Assembly (NCBI GenBank): GCA_019038745.1
Contig: JAHOYV010000004.1
Span: 34,572 to 98,571 of the forward strand
Source of the DNA: Gemmatimonadales bacterium
GTDB taxonomy: Bacteria > Krumholzibacteriota > Krumholzibacteriia > LZORAL124-64-63
DNA length: 64,000 nt
Direction: 5' to 3'
Under the pieces are notes generated by a model. The model was given only the letters and a program-made list of their open reading frames with translations, ran no database searches and was not told where the DNA came from. Numbering within the stretch: position 1 is the stretch's first letter; each line of letters opens with the position of its first letter. Shown piece after piece: positions 34,956-43,708 of this stretch. The translations under genes and the position numbers were made by a program.

Positions 34956-35891
34956 TTGAAAACCGACGGCCACAACACGAATTCCAGCTACCGTCGTGGC
35001 GGTAATAATAACCGTCCGACCGGCCAGCCTGGACCGGATCGTAACGGTCCCCCAGCAAACCCTGGTTCCGACCTTGGAAACCTGAGTCTTACGGCCTGGG
35101 ATTTGGCCCGTACCCGCAAGAAACAACCGGACACGGCCCGCGGCCACGTGATGACACTTCGCTCTCATCAACGCCTCGTTGCTTCCTTCGAGAGCGAGAG
35201 GAAGATTCCCCAGCACGAACGTAGTTTCCTGCGGATCAAGGAAACCGCCCGGGGATCCGTGCTGTTCATTCATGGTGTGTCGTCGAGCCCGGGAAACCTG
35301 CGGGAATTGGCGGATCGGATGTTCGATGTGGATTTCAACACTTACGTTCTGCGCCTGCCGGACCACGGAACAAAGGGTGATACCATCAGCGGCGTCCCCT
35401 GGAAATCCAGCCTGACTCAGGTTTGGCAGGATTACCGATTGTTGGCCCGCGGAGGCGGCAAGGTCCACGTTGTCGGCATGGGATTCGGGGCAGCACTGGC
35501 TTTGCACTTGGCTGCCAAGGAAAGAGTTTCATCGCTGGTTCTGCTGGGTCCTGCTCTTATGCCCCGAAATTCTTTCTTCCAGCGGATGATGGTTCGCCTG
35601 AAATTGCACCGTTTGCCATTAGTGCACAGTTGGCTGGGTTGGAACGCTGACCTGATCGAGGGTATGAACCAGGCTCGAGGCAAGGTGAGCAAAATCAAAG
35701 TCCCAATTTACGCAGCCCACTGTGAGGACGATGACCGGGCTTGCCCGACTTCCCTGCGGTTTCTGCAGCGCAAGGCCCGGCATTCCGCTTCCCGGTTTCG
35801 CGTCTTCCCCGACGGTGGGCATGCGATTCTTGAGACCCACGGCCAGTCAGCGCTTTTCAAGGATATCTTAAAGTTCTGCAAGGGCGGCTAG
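34956..35891 (+). CDS. Alpha/beta-hydrolase-fold protein lacking the serine nucleophile
   Basis: 311 aa; start TTG 34956 behind AAGGA. A polar, glycine/asparagine-rich N-terminus (about 40 residues) and a basic helix precede an alpha/beta-hydrolase domain starting at VLFIHGVSSSPGNL. At the nucleophile elbow the sequence is VVGMGFGAALALHLA, so the Ser of GxSxG is Gly. The acid (HCEDDD) and histidine (DGGHAILE) positions look intact. Likely a non-hydrolytic member or one using another nucleophile. Follows the HAD gene closely and could share its operon. Confidence 0.8.
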   Translation: MKTDGHNTNSSYRRGGNNNRPTGQPGPDRNGPPANPGSDLGNLSLTAWDLARTRKKQPDTARGHVMTLRSHQRLVASFESERKIPQHERSFLRIKETARGSVLFIHGVSSSPGNLRELADRMFDVDFNTYVLRLPDHGTKGDTISGVPWKSSLTQVWQDYRLLARGGGKVHVVGMGFGAALALHLAAKERVSSLVLLGPALMPRNSFFQRMMVRLKLHRLPLVHSWLGWNADLIEGMNQARGKVSKIKVPIYAAHCEDDDRACPTSLRFLQRKARHSASRFRVFPDGGHAILETHGQSALFKDILKFCKGG

Positions 35892-35900
35892 CAGACCGGA

Positions 35901-36680
35901 TCAACCGGTGGACAATAGTGCCTGTGGATCTACTCCGAGCTTTGCCGCCATGGCCACAAGATGGCTTCTGAGGCGGGGGTCTCCATTCCGATGGTATTCC
36001 AACAAGAGGTCCAGGAGACGATCCATGTCTGCTGGGGTTTCCGGGACATCTCCGGGTTCCCCGGGGGAATGGATCATCAACTCTTCCAGGTCAGAATCGG
36101 ACAACTTGGCTCCCAGTCCAAGACTTTTGGTGGCCAACGTGGCCAGGACATGGACATAGTCGTCGTAGTGTTTTTCCAGCTTACGCAGGACCGGTACCAA
36201 TCCGGCCGGCGCACCGGGACGATTCTCCAGCAGGTTTGCCGCAAGACCGTAGCAGACAGCACCCGTGACCTGATCCTTTCGACGTGTTTCTTCCTCGTCC
36301 AACCCAAAAATGAGACGGCGACGACGCAGGGCATCTCCCCGGTCGAACAACCCCTGACAGATCAGGCGATGGTCTCCATTAACGCGGTACCAATCAGCGC
36401 GGGAACTGCGCGGTTCGGTTTTGCCCGGGGGGCGGGTCAACGGATTTGCCCCCGGTTCTAGGCGAGTATCGACCCCGCCGGTCAGGAATTCGGTCAACAG
36501 GTGGGCCAGGTAGACGTTCACGTCTTCGTCCGGCCCTGCTCCGTTGGTGGGAAAGAATGATTTGCTGCGAGCCTCCAGGAGGTTTTCCATCAGGAAGAAC
36601 CGGACCGGCCTAGGTCCGGACCAGTCCGGGAAAAGGCTACGGTAGACAGGAGGTTTTGCGTGGCGTAAAAGAGTCTGCAT
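35901..36680 (-). CDS. Uncharacterised helical protein
   Basis: 259 aa, convergent with the alpha/beta-hydrolase gene. AAAGGA precedes the ATG. Predicted soluble, charged, mostly helical; no signal peptide or membrane span. Visible features are a C-terminal RLRSHLVAMAAKLGVDPQALL segment and a LRKLEKHYDDYVHVLATLA helix. I do not recognise the family. Codon usage looks like the neighbours'. Confidence 0.65.
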   Translation of the reverse strand: MQTLLRHAKPPVYRSLFPDWSGPRPVRFFLMENLLEARSKSFFPTNGAGPDEDVNVYLAHLLTEFLTGGVDTRLEPGANPLTRPPGKTEPRSSRADWYRVNGDHRLICQGLFDRGDALRRRRLIFGLDEEETRRKDQVTGAVCYGLAANLLENRPGAPAGLVPVLRKLEKHYDDYVHVLATLATKSLGLGAKLSDSDLEELMIHSPGEPGDVPETPADMDRLLDLLLEYHRNGDPRLRSHLVAMAAKLGVDPQALLSTG

Positions 36681-36982
36681 GGGGTTTTCCTTTACCGTTA
36701 GCCAGGGTTGAAGGAGATTTTACTACATAAATGCAGGGTTCATGCCGCAAATGCTTGTTTGGGACACATGTAACTTCTTTGAATTCAGTGAATTAAGGGG
36801 GGTTGTTGTTTTCTTGATACTGGGTAGGCGATTTCTGGCCGGATTCGGACCACCAGGTGGATGATCTGTCGGGTATTTTTCGGAAGCTCGACAGGGCCGA
36901 ATCTTCAACAGTTTGTTGGATCAATTTTGGCTTTTGTTTTCCTGAATCCAGCCGATGGAAAGGGAGTAATCGCAGAGTTCCA
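36681..36982. other. Intergenic region, no gene seen
   Basis: About 300 AT-richer bases between the divergent unknown gene and the signalling locus. It holds no supported coding frame. The 3' part leads into the structured leader at 36983-37011, so a promoter for the plus-strand genes is expected here, but no convincing -35/-10 pair was found by eye. Confidence 0.5.
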
Positions 36983-37011
36983 CGTGGCGAAACCTACTCG
37001 CCACGGTAGGT
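36983..37011 (+). promoter_or_regulatory. Two mutually exclusive leader hairpins upstream of the signalling locus
   Basis: Hairpin A: CGTGGCGA (36983-36990) with TCGCCACG (36998-37005), perfect 8-bp stem, 7-nt loop. Hairpin B: ACCTAC (36992-36997) with GTAGGT (37006-37011), perfect 6-bp stem whose loop is exactly the 3' arm of A. Both cannot form together. The element ends about 60 nt before the start of the next gene. It does not match a riboswitch class I know. Confidence 0.45.
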
Positions 37012-37072
37012 GTAATGGGTCATGGGGCCGATGAGGGTTTCCTGGACCCGGCCAACTGGAAAGGATTCGCGA

Positions 37073-39046
37073 ATGAGCGGGAACGACAATACGAACTGGG
37101 ATGATCACCTGGATTTCGAATCACTGGCCGACGAACACGATGCTGAGTTGGGAGTTTCGGAGTCGGGCGGTGGCGCCTCGGACCTGACGGACCTCTCCTA
37201 CGATTCAGATCCTGGGCTGGAGGAAGCAACCTCCAGCGGGGAACCTGCAGAACAGGCCACCGATAAGGTCCCTGAATCCTCCAGCAAGGTCGAAGCGGGG
37301 GCGGATAATAATTCCCGGAAATCCAAGCGTGCCCAGGTATCCTACAAGCGGAGCTCGGGGGTGCCGGCAGTGATCATGGGCTTCCTGTTCGGTTTTTCGG
37401 CGTTGGTCTCCGGACTTGGCTTGGGCTGGGCGGTACTGCTTGTCTCGGGAATGGATATTAAATCCTTGTGGAATCCCGAGGCTCTGTTTCAGGTGGGACC
37501 CTGGTTCAATCTGGAAAACAATCCGCTTCACGTTCTCTACCTGGTTGGCCTTGGAATCCTGTTCTTAGCCGTTTTGATCAGCTGGCGGGTTCTAACTTTC
37601 TCTCGGGTGGCAAACCGCAACCTGGGGGATACCGAGGAAGTGCTGGGCAAGTTGATCAACCTACGGTTGGACAACGAGTCAGCCTGGCAAAACCCGATTT
37701 TCAAAAGGGATCAAGCCGTCGAATCCTTTGTTTTCGAAATCCTCGGAGCCTGGCGTCTGCAGGTCGCTCGGCAGGACAAGAATCTGACCCTGGAAGGCGA
37801 ATTGAGGCGCCTTGAAAAAGCGGTCACCGAAAATTCCAAAGACGATTTAGCTTCCGGTTATGATCATCCCATCTTAGGGCAGTTGTCTGATCAAATGGTC
37901 CGTTTGTATGAAGAGAAAGAGGCTGCCATCCATGAGATCCAGGATGTTCGGGCCAAGGACCAGAATGAATCCGGATCTATTATCGGTGTAATCCAAGATG
38001 CCCGCAGCTGGAACCGACATACCCTAGACAAGCTGGGCGTTCAGGGATCCGCTATCGAGAGAATCGCCCAAAGCCTGGCTGAGGCTTCCGAAGAAAGCGG
38101 GTCAGCCGAGGATGGCTCAAGCCGTATGCCGCAGATTTCGTTGACCTTGCGTGAATTGCGGACCGAGTTGGAGAAAATGGCTGCCGCGACCTTGAAGGAC
38201 AAGGGAGCCGACCATTCCGGGGTCGCAGCCCACTTCACGGATCTTGTCGATCGCGTGGGCAAACTGGCCTTCCAAATCGCCATGGAGGTTGCCAATCTCG
38301 GCACCAGGGGCGAAAGATTGTTGCCGATGGCACAGGCTCTGGAAGAGTTGACTACCGAGTTCCGCGAGTCTACCGGACAGATCACCGAGGCGACTTCCTC
38401 ATCCGCGCCCTTGGCTCAGACGAAATATCAGGATATGGCTCGAAAGATTGAAGGCATGATCGGAATTCTGGACTCCCCTCCGGACGAGATACAACCGTCC
38501 TTGTTGTCCGGGAAGCAGGATCTGGCCCAGGCGGCCGGCACCGTTTCTACGGAGTTGGAGAATATTGCCGGGTCCTTCAATCTCCAGGCGGAGCGGCTTT
38601 CAAATCTGGGCGTCGAGTTTGCCGCCTTGACGGGCGCAACCTTTGATTCCGGGAACTTTGGAGAAGGTAAGAAGGATATTCCCGTAGAAGGAACGATGGA
38701 AGTAAGCCAGATGGATCCCTTCGTCCAGGAAATCGAAGAACCCCAGCCGGTGACTGAGGCCGATCCGTTCAGTCCCGCCGACGAGATATGGTCCAGCAAC
38801 GATGAAACGGCCAAGGGTGTGGATTTTTCCTCGGATGTTACACCGGTCCAGGAGAACTTCGCTTCCTCCTCGCCGAGTGAGCCGGAACCGACCGCAGTCG
38901 CGGATCCAGTTCTTTCCCCGGAAGAGGAAAAGGTGTACGATTTGTCCGAGTTCGGTGCCGTTCTGGTGAGCGGGTCTTCACCAGGTGCGGAGCCGGAGGA
39001 CAGGATCTACGATTTGGCGGAGTTTGGAGCCGTGGGCTTGGACTGA
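37073..39046 (+). CDS. Two-TM coiled-coil protein with chemoreceptor-like cytoplasmic domain
   Basis: 657 aa from ATG 37073 (GGAAAGGA upstream; the frame opens at 37022). An acidic N-terminal tail of about 90 residues precedes TM1 (98-127) and TM2 (152-175), then a long helical region. Around residues 400-425, FQIAMEVANLGTRGERLLPMAQ followed by ALEELTTEFRESTGQITEA recalls the hairpin tip of methyl-accepting chemotaxis proteins (NAAIEAARAGE..GFAVVA..V..LA), but strongly diverged. The C-terminus has two copies of a short motif, YDLSEFGAV and YDLAEFGAV, the latter at the very end. No HAMP is obvious. First gene of a putative four-gene locus. Confidence 0.75.
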   Translation: MSGNDNTNWDDHLDFESLADEHDAELGVSESGGGASDLTDLSYDSDPGLEEATSSGEPAEQATDKVPESSSKVEAGADNNSRKSKRAQVSYKRSSGVPAVIMGFLFGFSALVSGLGLGWAVLLVSGMDIKSLWNPEALFQVGPWFNLENNPLHVLYLVGLGILFLAVLISWRVLTFSRVANRNLGDTEEVLGKLINLRLDNESAWQNPIFKRDQAVESFVFEILGAWRLQVARQDKNLTLEGELRRLEKAVTENSKDDLASGYDHPILGQLSDQMVRLYEEKEAAIHEIQDVRAKDQNESGSIIGVIQDARSWNRHTLDKLGVQGSAIERIAQSLAEASEESGSAEDGSSRMPQISLTLRELRTELEKMAAATLKDKGADHSGVAAHFTDLVDRVGKLAFQIAMEVANLGTRGERLLPMAQALEELTTEFRESTGQITEATSSSAPLAQTKYQDMARKIEGMIGILDSPPDEIQPSLLSGKQDLAQAAGTVSTELENIAGSFNLQAERLSNLGVEFAALTGATFDSGNFGEGKKDIPVEGTMEVSQMDPFVQEIEEPQPVTEADPFSPADEIWSSNDETAKGVDFSSDVTPVQENFASSSPSEPEPTAVADPVLSPEEEKVYDLSEFGAVLVSGSSPGAEPEDRIYDLAEFGAVGLD

Positions 39047-39098
39047 TGGAAGTCCCGGGTCCGGTTGACCGGGCCCTGCCGTGCACCGGGAGCCGGCC

Positions 39099-40073
39099 GT
39101 GAGCGATATCTCTTCCCAGAATTCACATCCCGACCGCTTGGCCGGACATTTGACGGAGCTGGTAACCCGGCTCCGTCTTTCGTCATCCGTCGATTCGGGT
39201 CGTCTGGTTCTGCCCCCCTTCCTGACCAGACTGGAGATGGGCTCACGTCTGTTGGTTCATGCGGGAGTAATGGCAAAAGACCCAGGTTTTCAGCGCTTGA
39301 ATAAGGCCATTTTGGAATTTGCTTTCTTCGTTAAGGAGAATCCCGGGCGATATCTTCGGGAATTTGATCGGCCATTGGACCTCCTGGTCGAACATGTGGA
39401 GTTTCTGTTGGCGGAAATTGATGCGGGGGAACCAATAGAAGCTGCAGGGGCGGATCCCCGTTGGTTGGAGATTATTTGCTGTTTCGAATCGACAGGACCC
39501 AGCTGGGCGGTGATGCAGAACCTGGAACAAGCTCTTGATCAGTGGGAAACCGCCAACCACGATCCAGGCATTGGCTTCGAAGATGCAGAGGCCCTTCATC
39601 GGCGTTGGGTGAGTTTGCGTTGTCGAGGGGATCGGTTGTTCGAGAAACCGATCATTACTTTCCCCTCCCGGCCGGATGCGTCCCTGAATATCCAGGGCCG
39701 AAGGGTTGTTTGCGGGTTGCTGCTGGACAGTTCTTTCCAGAGGGATCATTTGCTGGAAAAGATCAAATTATCGGGGGGGCGCGCAGTGGCTCTGGTTTAT
39801 CCCGAACAGGCATGGGAGCTTGTGGACGGAGGTTCCGAGGGTCTGGTCCTTTTGGGTGACAACATGGAGCCGACCCGGAATCTTGAACGGATCATTGCTG
39901 ACCTTCGATCCCGAACTTCAAAGATCGTAACGCGGTGTATTCTGGTCAGCGGATCCAAACCAGGTCGGAACGTGGCACAGGATCGGGCCGTGATCCTGGG
40001 AGCGTCAGGGGCCTGGACCCCACCTTTCGATCTGCAGGATTTGCAGGGAATACTTGATAAGGAAACCGGTTGA
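39099..40073 (+). CDS. Helical protein with C-terminal pseudo-receiver domain
   Basis: 324 aa. GTG 39099 has GGGAG 6-7 nt upstream and is preferred over GTG 39081. The N-terminal 200 residues are helical and unrecognised. Residues 201-324 follow receiver-domain order: VVCGLLLDSSFQRDHLL (strand 1), GLVLLGDNMEPTRNLERIIADLR (phospho-acceptor region), RCILVSG (Ser at the Thr/Ser position) and GAWTPPFDLQDL, where the conserved Lys of KPF is Thr. The acceptor Asp is displaced by one residue (LLGDN instead of LLDxN). I infer a non-phosphorylated receiver. Confidence 0.6.
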   Translation: MSDISSQNSHPDRLAGHLTELVTRLRLSSSVDSGRLVLPPFLTRLEMGSRLLVHAGVMAKDPGFQRLNKAILEFAFFVKENPGRYLREFDRPLDLLVEHVEFLLAEIDAGEPIEAAGADPRWLEIICCFESTGPSWAVMQNLEQALDQWETANHDPGIGFEDAEALHRRWVSLRCRGDRLFEKPIITFPSRPDASLNIQGRRVVCGLLLDSSFQRDHLLEKIKLSGGRAVALVYPEQAWELVDGGSEGLVLLGDNMEPTRNLERIIADLRSRTSKIVTRCILVSGSKPGRNVAQDRAVILGASGAWTPPFDLQDLQGILDKETG

Positions 40074-40360
40074 TTGGATTTTCTCGGCCCTCTTCCTCCC
40101 TCTCCCCAAATTATTGCTTGTCCGGCTGGAAGATAGGGCATGGCGTATTGCATGGCCTTTTTCTTTCTTGATGTATCCTGCACAGGTGGGCTGGTTCCCG
40201 GTGTTCCTCATAATTCCTCTGGATTTCCAGTAACCGCCCTAGATGAGGCAAATTATGCCGGTTGAGATGATTTTTCCCCCTAGGCACGGGAGTTGCTCTA
40301 ATTGTCATTATCGTGATGTGTGGCACGCATCGCTTTTGAAAATTGAGAGGAGACACCCCC

Positions 40361-40579
40361 ATGTCCGAGAATCAGGATTCGAGCAAGATCTACATCGGGG
40401 GGGAAGATCTTGCGGTTAATGTCATGACTTCGGTCGAGGCGGCAGAATATTTGAAGATGCACGTAAAGACCGTTTGCCGACTGGCAAAAGAAGGAAAAAT
40501 TCCAGCCAAGAAAGTGGGTAGTGAGTGGCGGTTCCTGCGACCGGTGCTGGAACAATGGCTTTCCGAATCGCTGGTATGA
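40361..40579 (+). CDS. Single-domain MerR/excisionase-type HTH protein
   Basis: 72 aa. ATG 40361 follows AGGAG with normal spacing. The core TSVEAAEYLKMHVKTVCRLAKEGKIPAKKVGSEWRF is the helix-turn-helix_17/BldC-like DNA-binding domain, with a short acidic N-terminus and no effector domain. Probably binds DNA as a multimer. It lies in the middle of the signalling locus, about 95 nt ahead of the STAS-HD-GYP gene. Confidence 0.85.
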   Translation: MSENQDSSKIYIGGEDLAVNVMTSVEAAEYLKMHVKTVCRLAKEGKIPAKKVGSEWRFLRPVLEQWLSESLV

Positions 40580-40672
40580 TGGTTGCCGGGGAGCGGTTTC
40601 TCCGGGCAGGATGTATGGAAACCAAGCATCAGGGTCGGATCATCAGGCCCTGATGTTTTAGAGGCGACTTCT

Positions 40673-42820
40673 ATGGCTACGAGATTTCAATCCATTGAGC
40701 TGGAGAACCCGGAGCTATTCGGGGTAGGACTGACCGGAACCGTGGCTCCGGGAGACAAAAAGCTCCTGATCGAGCTGGCCGACAAATGTTTGGCCAAGGA
40801 AAAGGTCAACCTGATACTGGATTTCTCCCAAGTCAGGACAATGGGTGGAGGCGGGGCTTCGGTTCTGGCCGGATTCCAGGAAAAATTGTTGTCTGTCGGA
40901 GGGGAGGCGGTGTTCGTTGGCGCGGGTGAGATCGTCCGAAATTTTCTTGAGCAGAAATTCGGTGGACTTCCCTTGCGCCATTTCGACGATGTGGCCGAAG
41001 CCGAGGTTGCCTTGTCCAAAAACATGCCTGTCCCTACTGAACCGGAAGCCGATGAAGCAGAAGAAGGGGAACTGGGCGAATTGGGCGCGGTGGGATTCTT
41101 CGCGGAAGATTCCCAAACGGAAGATCCCCGAATAGACGACCCCCAAATAGACGATCCTTTCGTCGAAGATTCCGGGGAGCGGACTGTTGATTCTCCCAGC
41201 GAGGATTTGGCGGAGAATCCGGCCCCGACTGGTCGGCGAAAGGACCATCGTTATACATCCCTGGCCGAAGCCGTCAAGGCGCTGGGAAACATTTCGGAGG
41301 CTGAAGGACAGAAGGAGTATGCCGATGCCTTGAATAATCTTCTGTTCAGTCAGGGTTTGGCCGAGACCGTAACCCTGCTGGTGGCCAATAACGGACTCCT
41401 TGCAACCCATGATCAGAAATTTTCCCTGAAGGGATCGGGGCCTCTGGCAGGCCAGTTCCTTCAGGTGGATCGGCCCTTTACCCTACTGGATATCCAGGAT
41501 GATGAACTACTTGAGGAAGAGATTGTTCTGCTGGCGCAATTGAACCCGGACATGATTCTTCCCGTCGTTAAAGACGGGGAGTTGAGTGCGGTGATCCTGC
41601 TGACCCGGGGTGGCGACGATCGGGAGTACACAGTAGCTGAGAACTTCGCCTTCGAGCTGTTGCTTACAATTCTGTCCGGAGCTGGCGAAGCCAATGACGG
41701 ACCCAATTCCCTGGAGCTTCAGGCCGCTGCCGTGAACTGCCATCAGAGTCTTGCCGAAGAGGAAGAAGCCTTCGGCTTGGCAATGCCCAAGGATCAGCAC
41801 ATTACCGAAGTGTTGCTGAAATTGGTCATGGATCTGCCCAAGGCTGATGACGAGCATCATTTCTGGAGGATTTTTTCCCGCCATGCCTGGTCTGTTCTGC
41901 ACTTGAGCGAGTTGGCTTTTCTGCCGCCAGACAGGGTGCGACCCCAGGCCATTCTTAATCAGAAGAACCTACACATGGGGCTTGATCTTGGCGATGAGCG
42001 ACTGCAACATTTTTTCCGCAGTATGGAACGTCCCGTGCAGGTGAAGAATTTCCCCGGTTTTTTCAATAAAACCAAAGAGAAATTGACCGAGGCCGGTGTG
42101 ACCTGGGTGATCGGATTGAACTGGGACAAGGAATATCTGGGCACGGTTCTGATGGACGGTGTCCCGGACCCCGGAGATAAAACGGTTATCCACCAGCTGG
42201 ATGATCTGTTTTCCCATACTTCCCGCATGTTCGCCCAGTTCAGTGAGAGGAAAGATTCGGATGACGATTCCCTGGCCGTGGTGCGGATTCTTACCGCCCA
42301 GCGGGAGAAAAGGGTTTTTGGTTCCGACAATATGACTTCGCACATTGCCAAGCAGGTGGATTTACTGGCCAGGGAAATGGGCTTTCCGCCCGATCAAAAG
42401 CGGAACCTTTTGTACGGCTGTCTGCTGCGGGATATTGGCCTGGTCGACGAGCCGGATGCCTTGATGGGCCCACCATCCGATCTTGACGAGAAACAGATGG
42501 CTGAATATCGGCTGCATCCCCAGAAAGGGACGGATCTACTGGCCGATTTGAAGCTGCCGGCCTCGATCGTGGACGTGGTCCGCTATCATCATGAGCAGTT
42601 CAACGGTGAGGGCTTCCCGAACGGGATCAGTGGACGAAAGATACCCTTGGCGGCCCGGGTCGTGGCTCTGGTTGAGGGCTATGTAAAATTGCTCACCGGG
42701 GCCGACGGACGCAGGCCGCTTGACGCCAAAGAGGCGGGGCGGGCCATTCTGTTGAACAAGGAAGGGCGCTACGACCCTGATTTGGCCGTGGTGTTTCTCT
42801 CAGCGGTGGGGCAAGGCTAG
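40673..42820 (+). CDS. STAS-GAF-HD-GYP protein with degenerate signalling residues
   Basis: 715 aa from ATG 40673 (AGAGG upstream). Domains: STAS (1-115), in which the phospho-serine position DSSG is GGGG (58-61); an acidic linker with ELGELGAVGF (134-143) and TEDPRIDDPQIDDPF; two GAF-like regions (about 190-340 and 380-545); and an HD-GYP domain (about 555-715). In the last, the HD pair is R586-D587 (LLRDIG), the loop is GFP not GYP, and the late metal Asp is Glu (ALVEGYVKLLTG), while HHE (639-641) remains. Cyclic-di-GMP hydrolysis is therefore doubtful. Its stop overlaps the convergent cdaA stop. Confidence 0.82.
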   Translation: MATRFQSIELENPELFGVGLTGTVAPGDKKLLIELADKCLAKEKVNLILDFSQVRTMGGGGASVLAGFQEKLLSVGGEAVFVGAGEIVRNFLEQKFGGLPLRHFDDVAEAEVALSKNMPVPTEPEADEAEEGELGELGAVGFFAEDSQTEDPRIDDPQIDDPFVEDSGERTVDSPSEDLAENPAPTGRRKDHRYTSLAEAVKALGNISEAEGQKEYADALNNLLFSQGLAETVTLLVANNGLLATHDQKFSLKGSGPLAGQFLQVDRPFTLLDIQDDELLEEEIVLLAQLNPDMILPVVKDGELSAVILLTRGGDDREYTVAENFAFELLLTILSGAGEANDGPNSLELQAAAVNCHQSLAEEEEAFGLAMPKDQHITEVLLKLVMDLPKADDEHHFWRIFSRHAWSVLHLSELAFLPPDRVRPQAILNQKNLHMGLDLGDERLQHFFRSMERPVQVKNFPGFFNKTKEKLTEAGVTWVIGLNWDKEYLGTVLMDGVPDPGDKTVIHQLDDLFSHTSRMFAQFSERKDSDDDSLAVVRILTAQREKRVFGSDNMTSHIAKQVDLLAREMGFPPDQKRNLLYGCLLRDIGLVDEPDALMGPPSDLDEKQMAEYRLHPQKGTDLLADLKLPASIVDVVRYHHEQFNGEGFPNGISGRKIPLAARVVALVEGYVKLLTGADGRRPLDAKEAGRAILLNKEGRYDPDLAVVFLSAVGQG

Positions 42821-43638
42821 GTGGTCTCCGCGTTGCTCTCGGCCTGACCCCTGGAGGGAGGGCGATTCTGGCGGGAGCGTCCGGATCGGCGAAGAGTGAC
42901 CCGATCCAATTCGGTGGTCAGATCCTCGGGTGAGAGACCCCGTTTGATCTCACCCTGGAAAACCAGGCTGATGGCCCGGGTTTCCTCTGAGACCACGATC
43001 ACGATGGCGTCGGACTGTTCGCTGATGCCGATGGCGGCCCGGTGCCGCGTGCCCAAAACGTAACCCAGTTCTTCACGTTCGGTAATGGGCAGGATCACAG
43101 CTGCGGCGGCTATCTTGTCCTGACTTATGATGACCGCCCCGTCGTGCAGAGGACCGGGTACGGTGAAGATCGATTCCAGCATGGCGGCGGTGATGTCCGC
43201 GTCGAGATTCACACCCTTCTTGATCCAGTTGTTCAGTCGCACTTCACGCTCGATCACGATCAAGGCTCCGAGTCCCCGTTTGCTGAGCTTGATTACAGCT
43301 TCAAGCAGTTCCTTTTCCTGTGGGATTTCATCCTCGGAATTAAAGAACCAGAATCCGCGCCGCAAACCGATATGGGTCAACGTGGATCGTAATTCGGGCT
43401 GAAAAATGATGATAAAGGCAATGACCCAAACCGTTTGCAGGGTGCCGATTATGCGGCCTACCACGATCAGGCCCAGGCTGCTGGCCAGGACGGACAGCAG
43501 GAGCAGAAGGCCCAGACCGACAAACATCTGGATCACCCGGGTGTCCTTGATGAAGACGATCAAGCGGTATAGCAAATAAGTCACGATGATGATATCGAGG
43601 GCGTCGATGAGGAGGCTGTTTGTGATTTTTTCCCACAT
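42817..43638 (-). CDS. cdaA: Diadenylate cyclase CdaA
   Basis: 273 aa. Three N-terminal membrane helices, then a DAC domain with LHDGAVII (DGA motif) and GTRHRAAIG (RHR motif), the catalytic pair that joins two ATP into c-di-AMP. The C-terminal 25 residues are basic and serine-rich (RRSGRSRQNRPPSRG). Last gene of the tRNA-tilS-ftsH-folP-cdaA run; c-di-AMP usually controls potassium and osmolyte balance. Its 3' end overlaps the convergent signalling gene by 4 nt. Confidence 0.95.
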   Translation of the reverse strand: MWEKITNSLLIDALDIIIVTYLLYRLIVFIKDTRVIQMFVGLGLLLLLSVLASSLGLIVVGRIIGTLQTVWVIAFIIIFQPELRSTLTHIGLRRGFWFFNSEDEIPQEKELLEAVIKLSKRGLGALIVIEREVRLNNWIKKGVNLDADITAAMLESIFTVPGPLHDGAVIISQDKIAAAAVILPITEREELGYVLGTRHRAAIGISEQSDAIVIVVSEETRAISLVFQGEIKRGLSPEDLTTELDRVTLRRSGRSRQNRPPSRGQAESNAETT

Positions 43639-43708
43639 GATGACTCCAACTTAGCACCGGAAAGCGGGAACCTCAACATCGGTTTGAACTGGATCGGTTT
43701 GAACTGGA

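Noticed and set aside
36983..37011. H-type pseudoknot using both stems at once
   Set aside because: The 3' arms are directly adjacent, leaving no nucleotides to cross the 8-bp stem, so the stems can only be alternatives.
40074..40360. Possible small gene or RNA before the HTH gene
   Set aside because: No frame with a ribosome site and no convincing hairpin or promoter was found.
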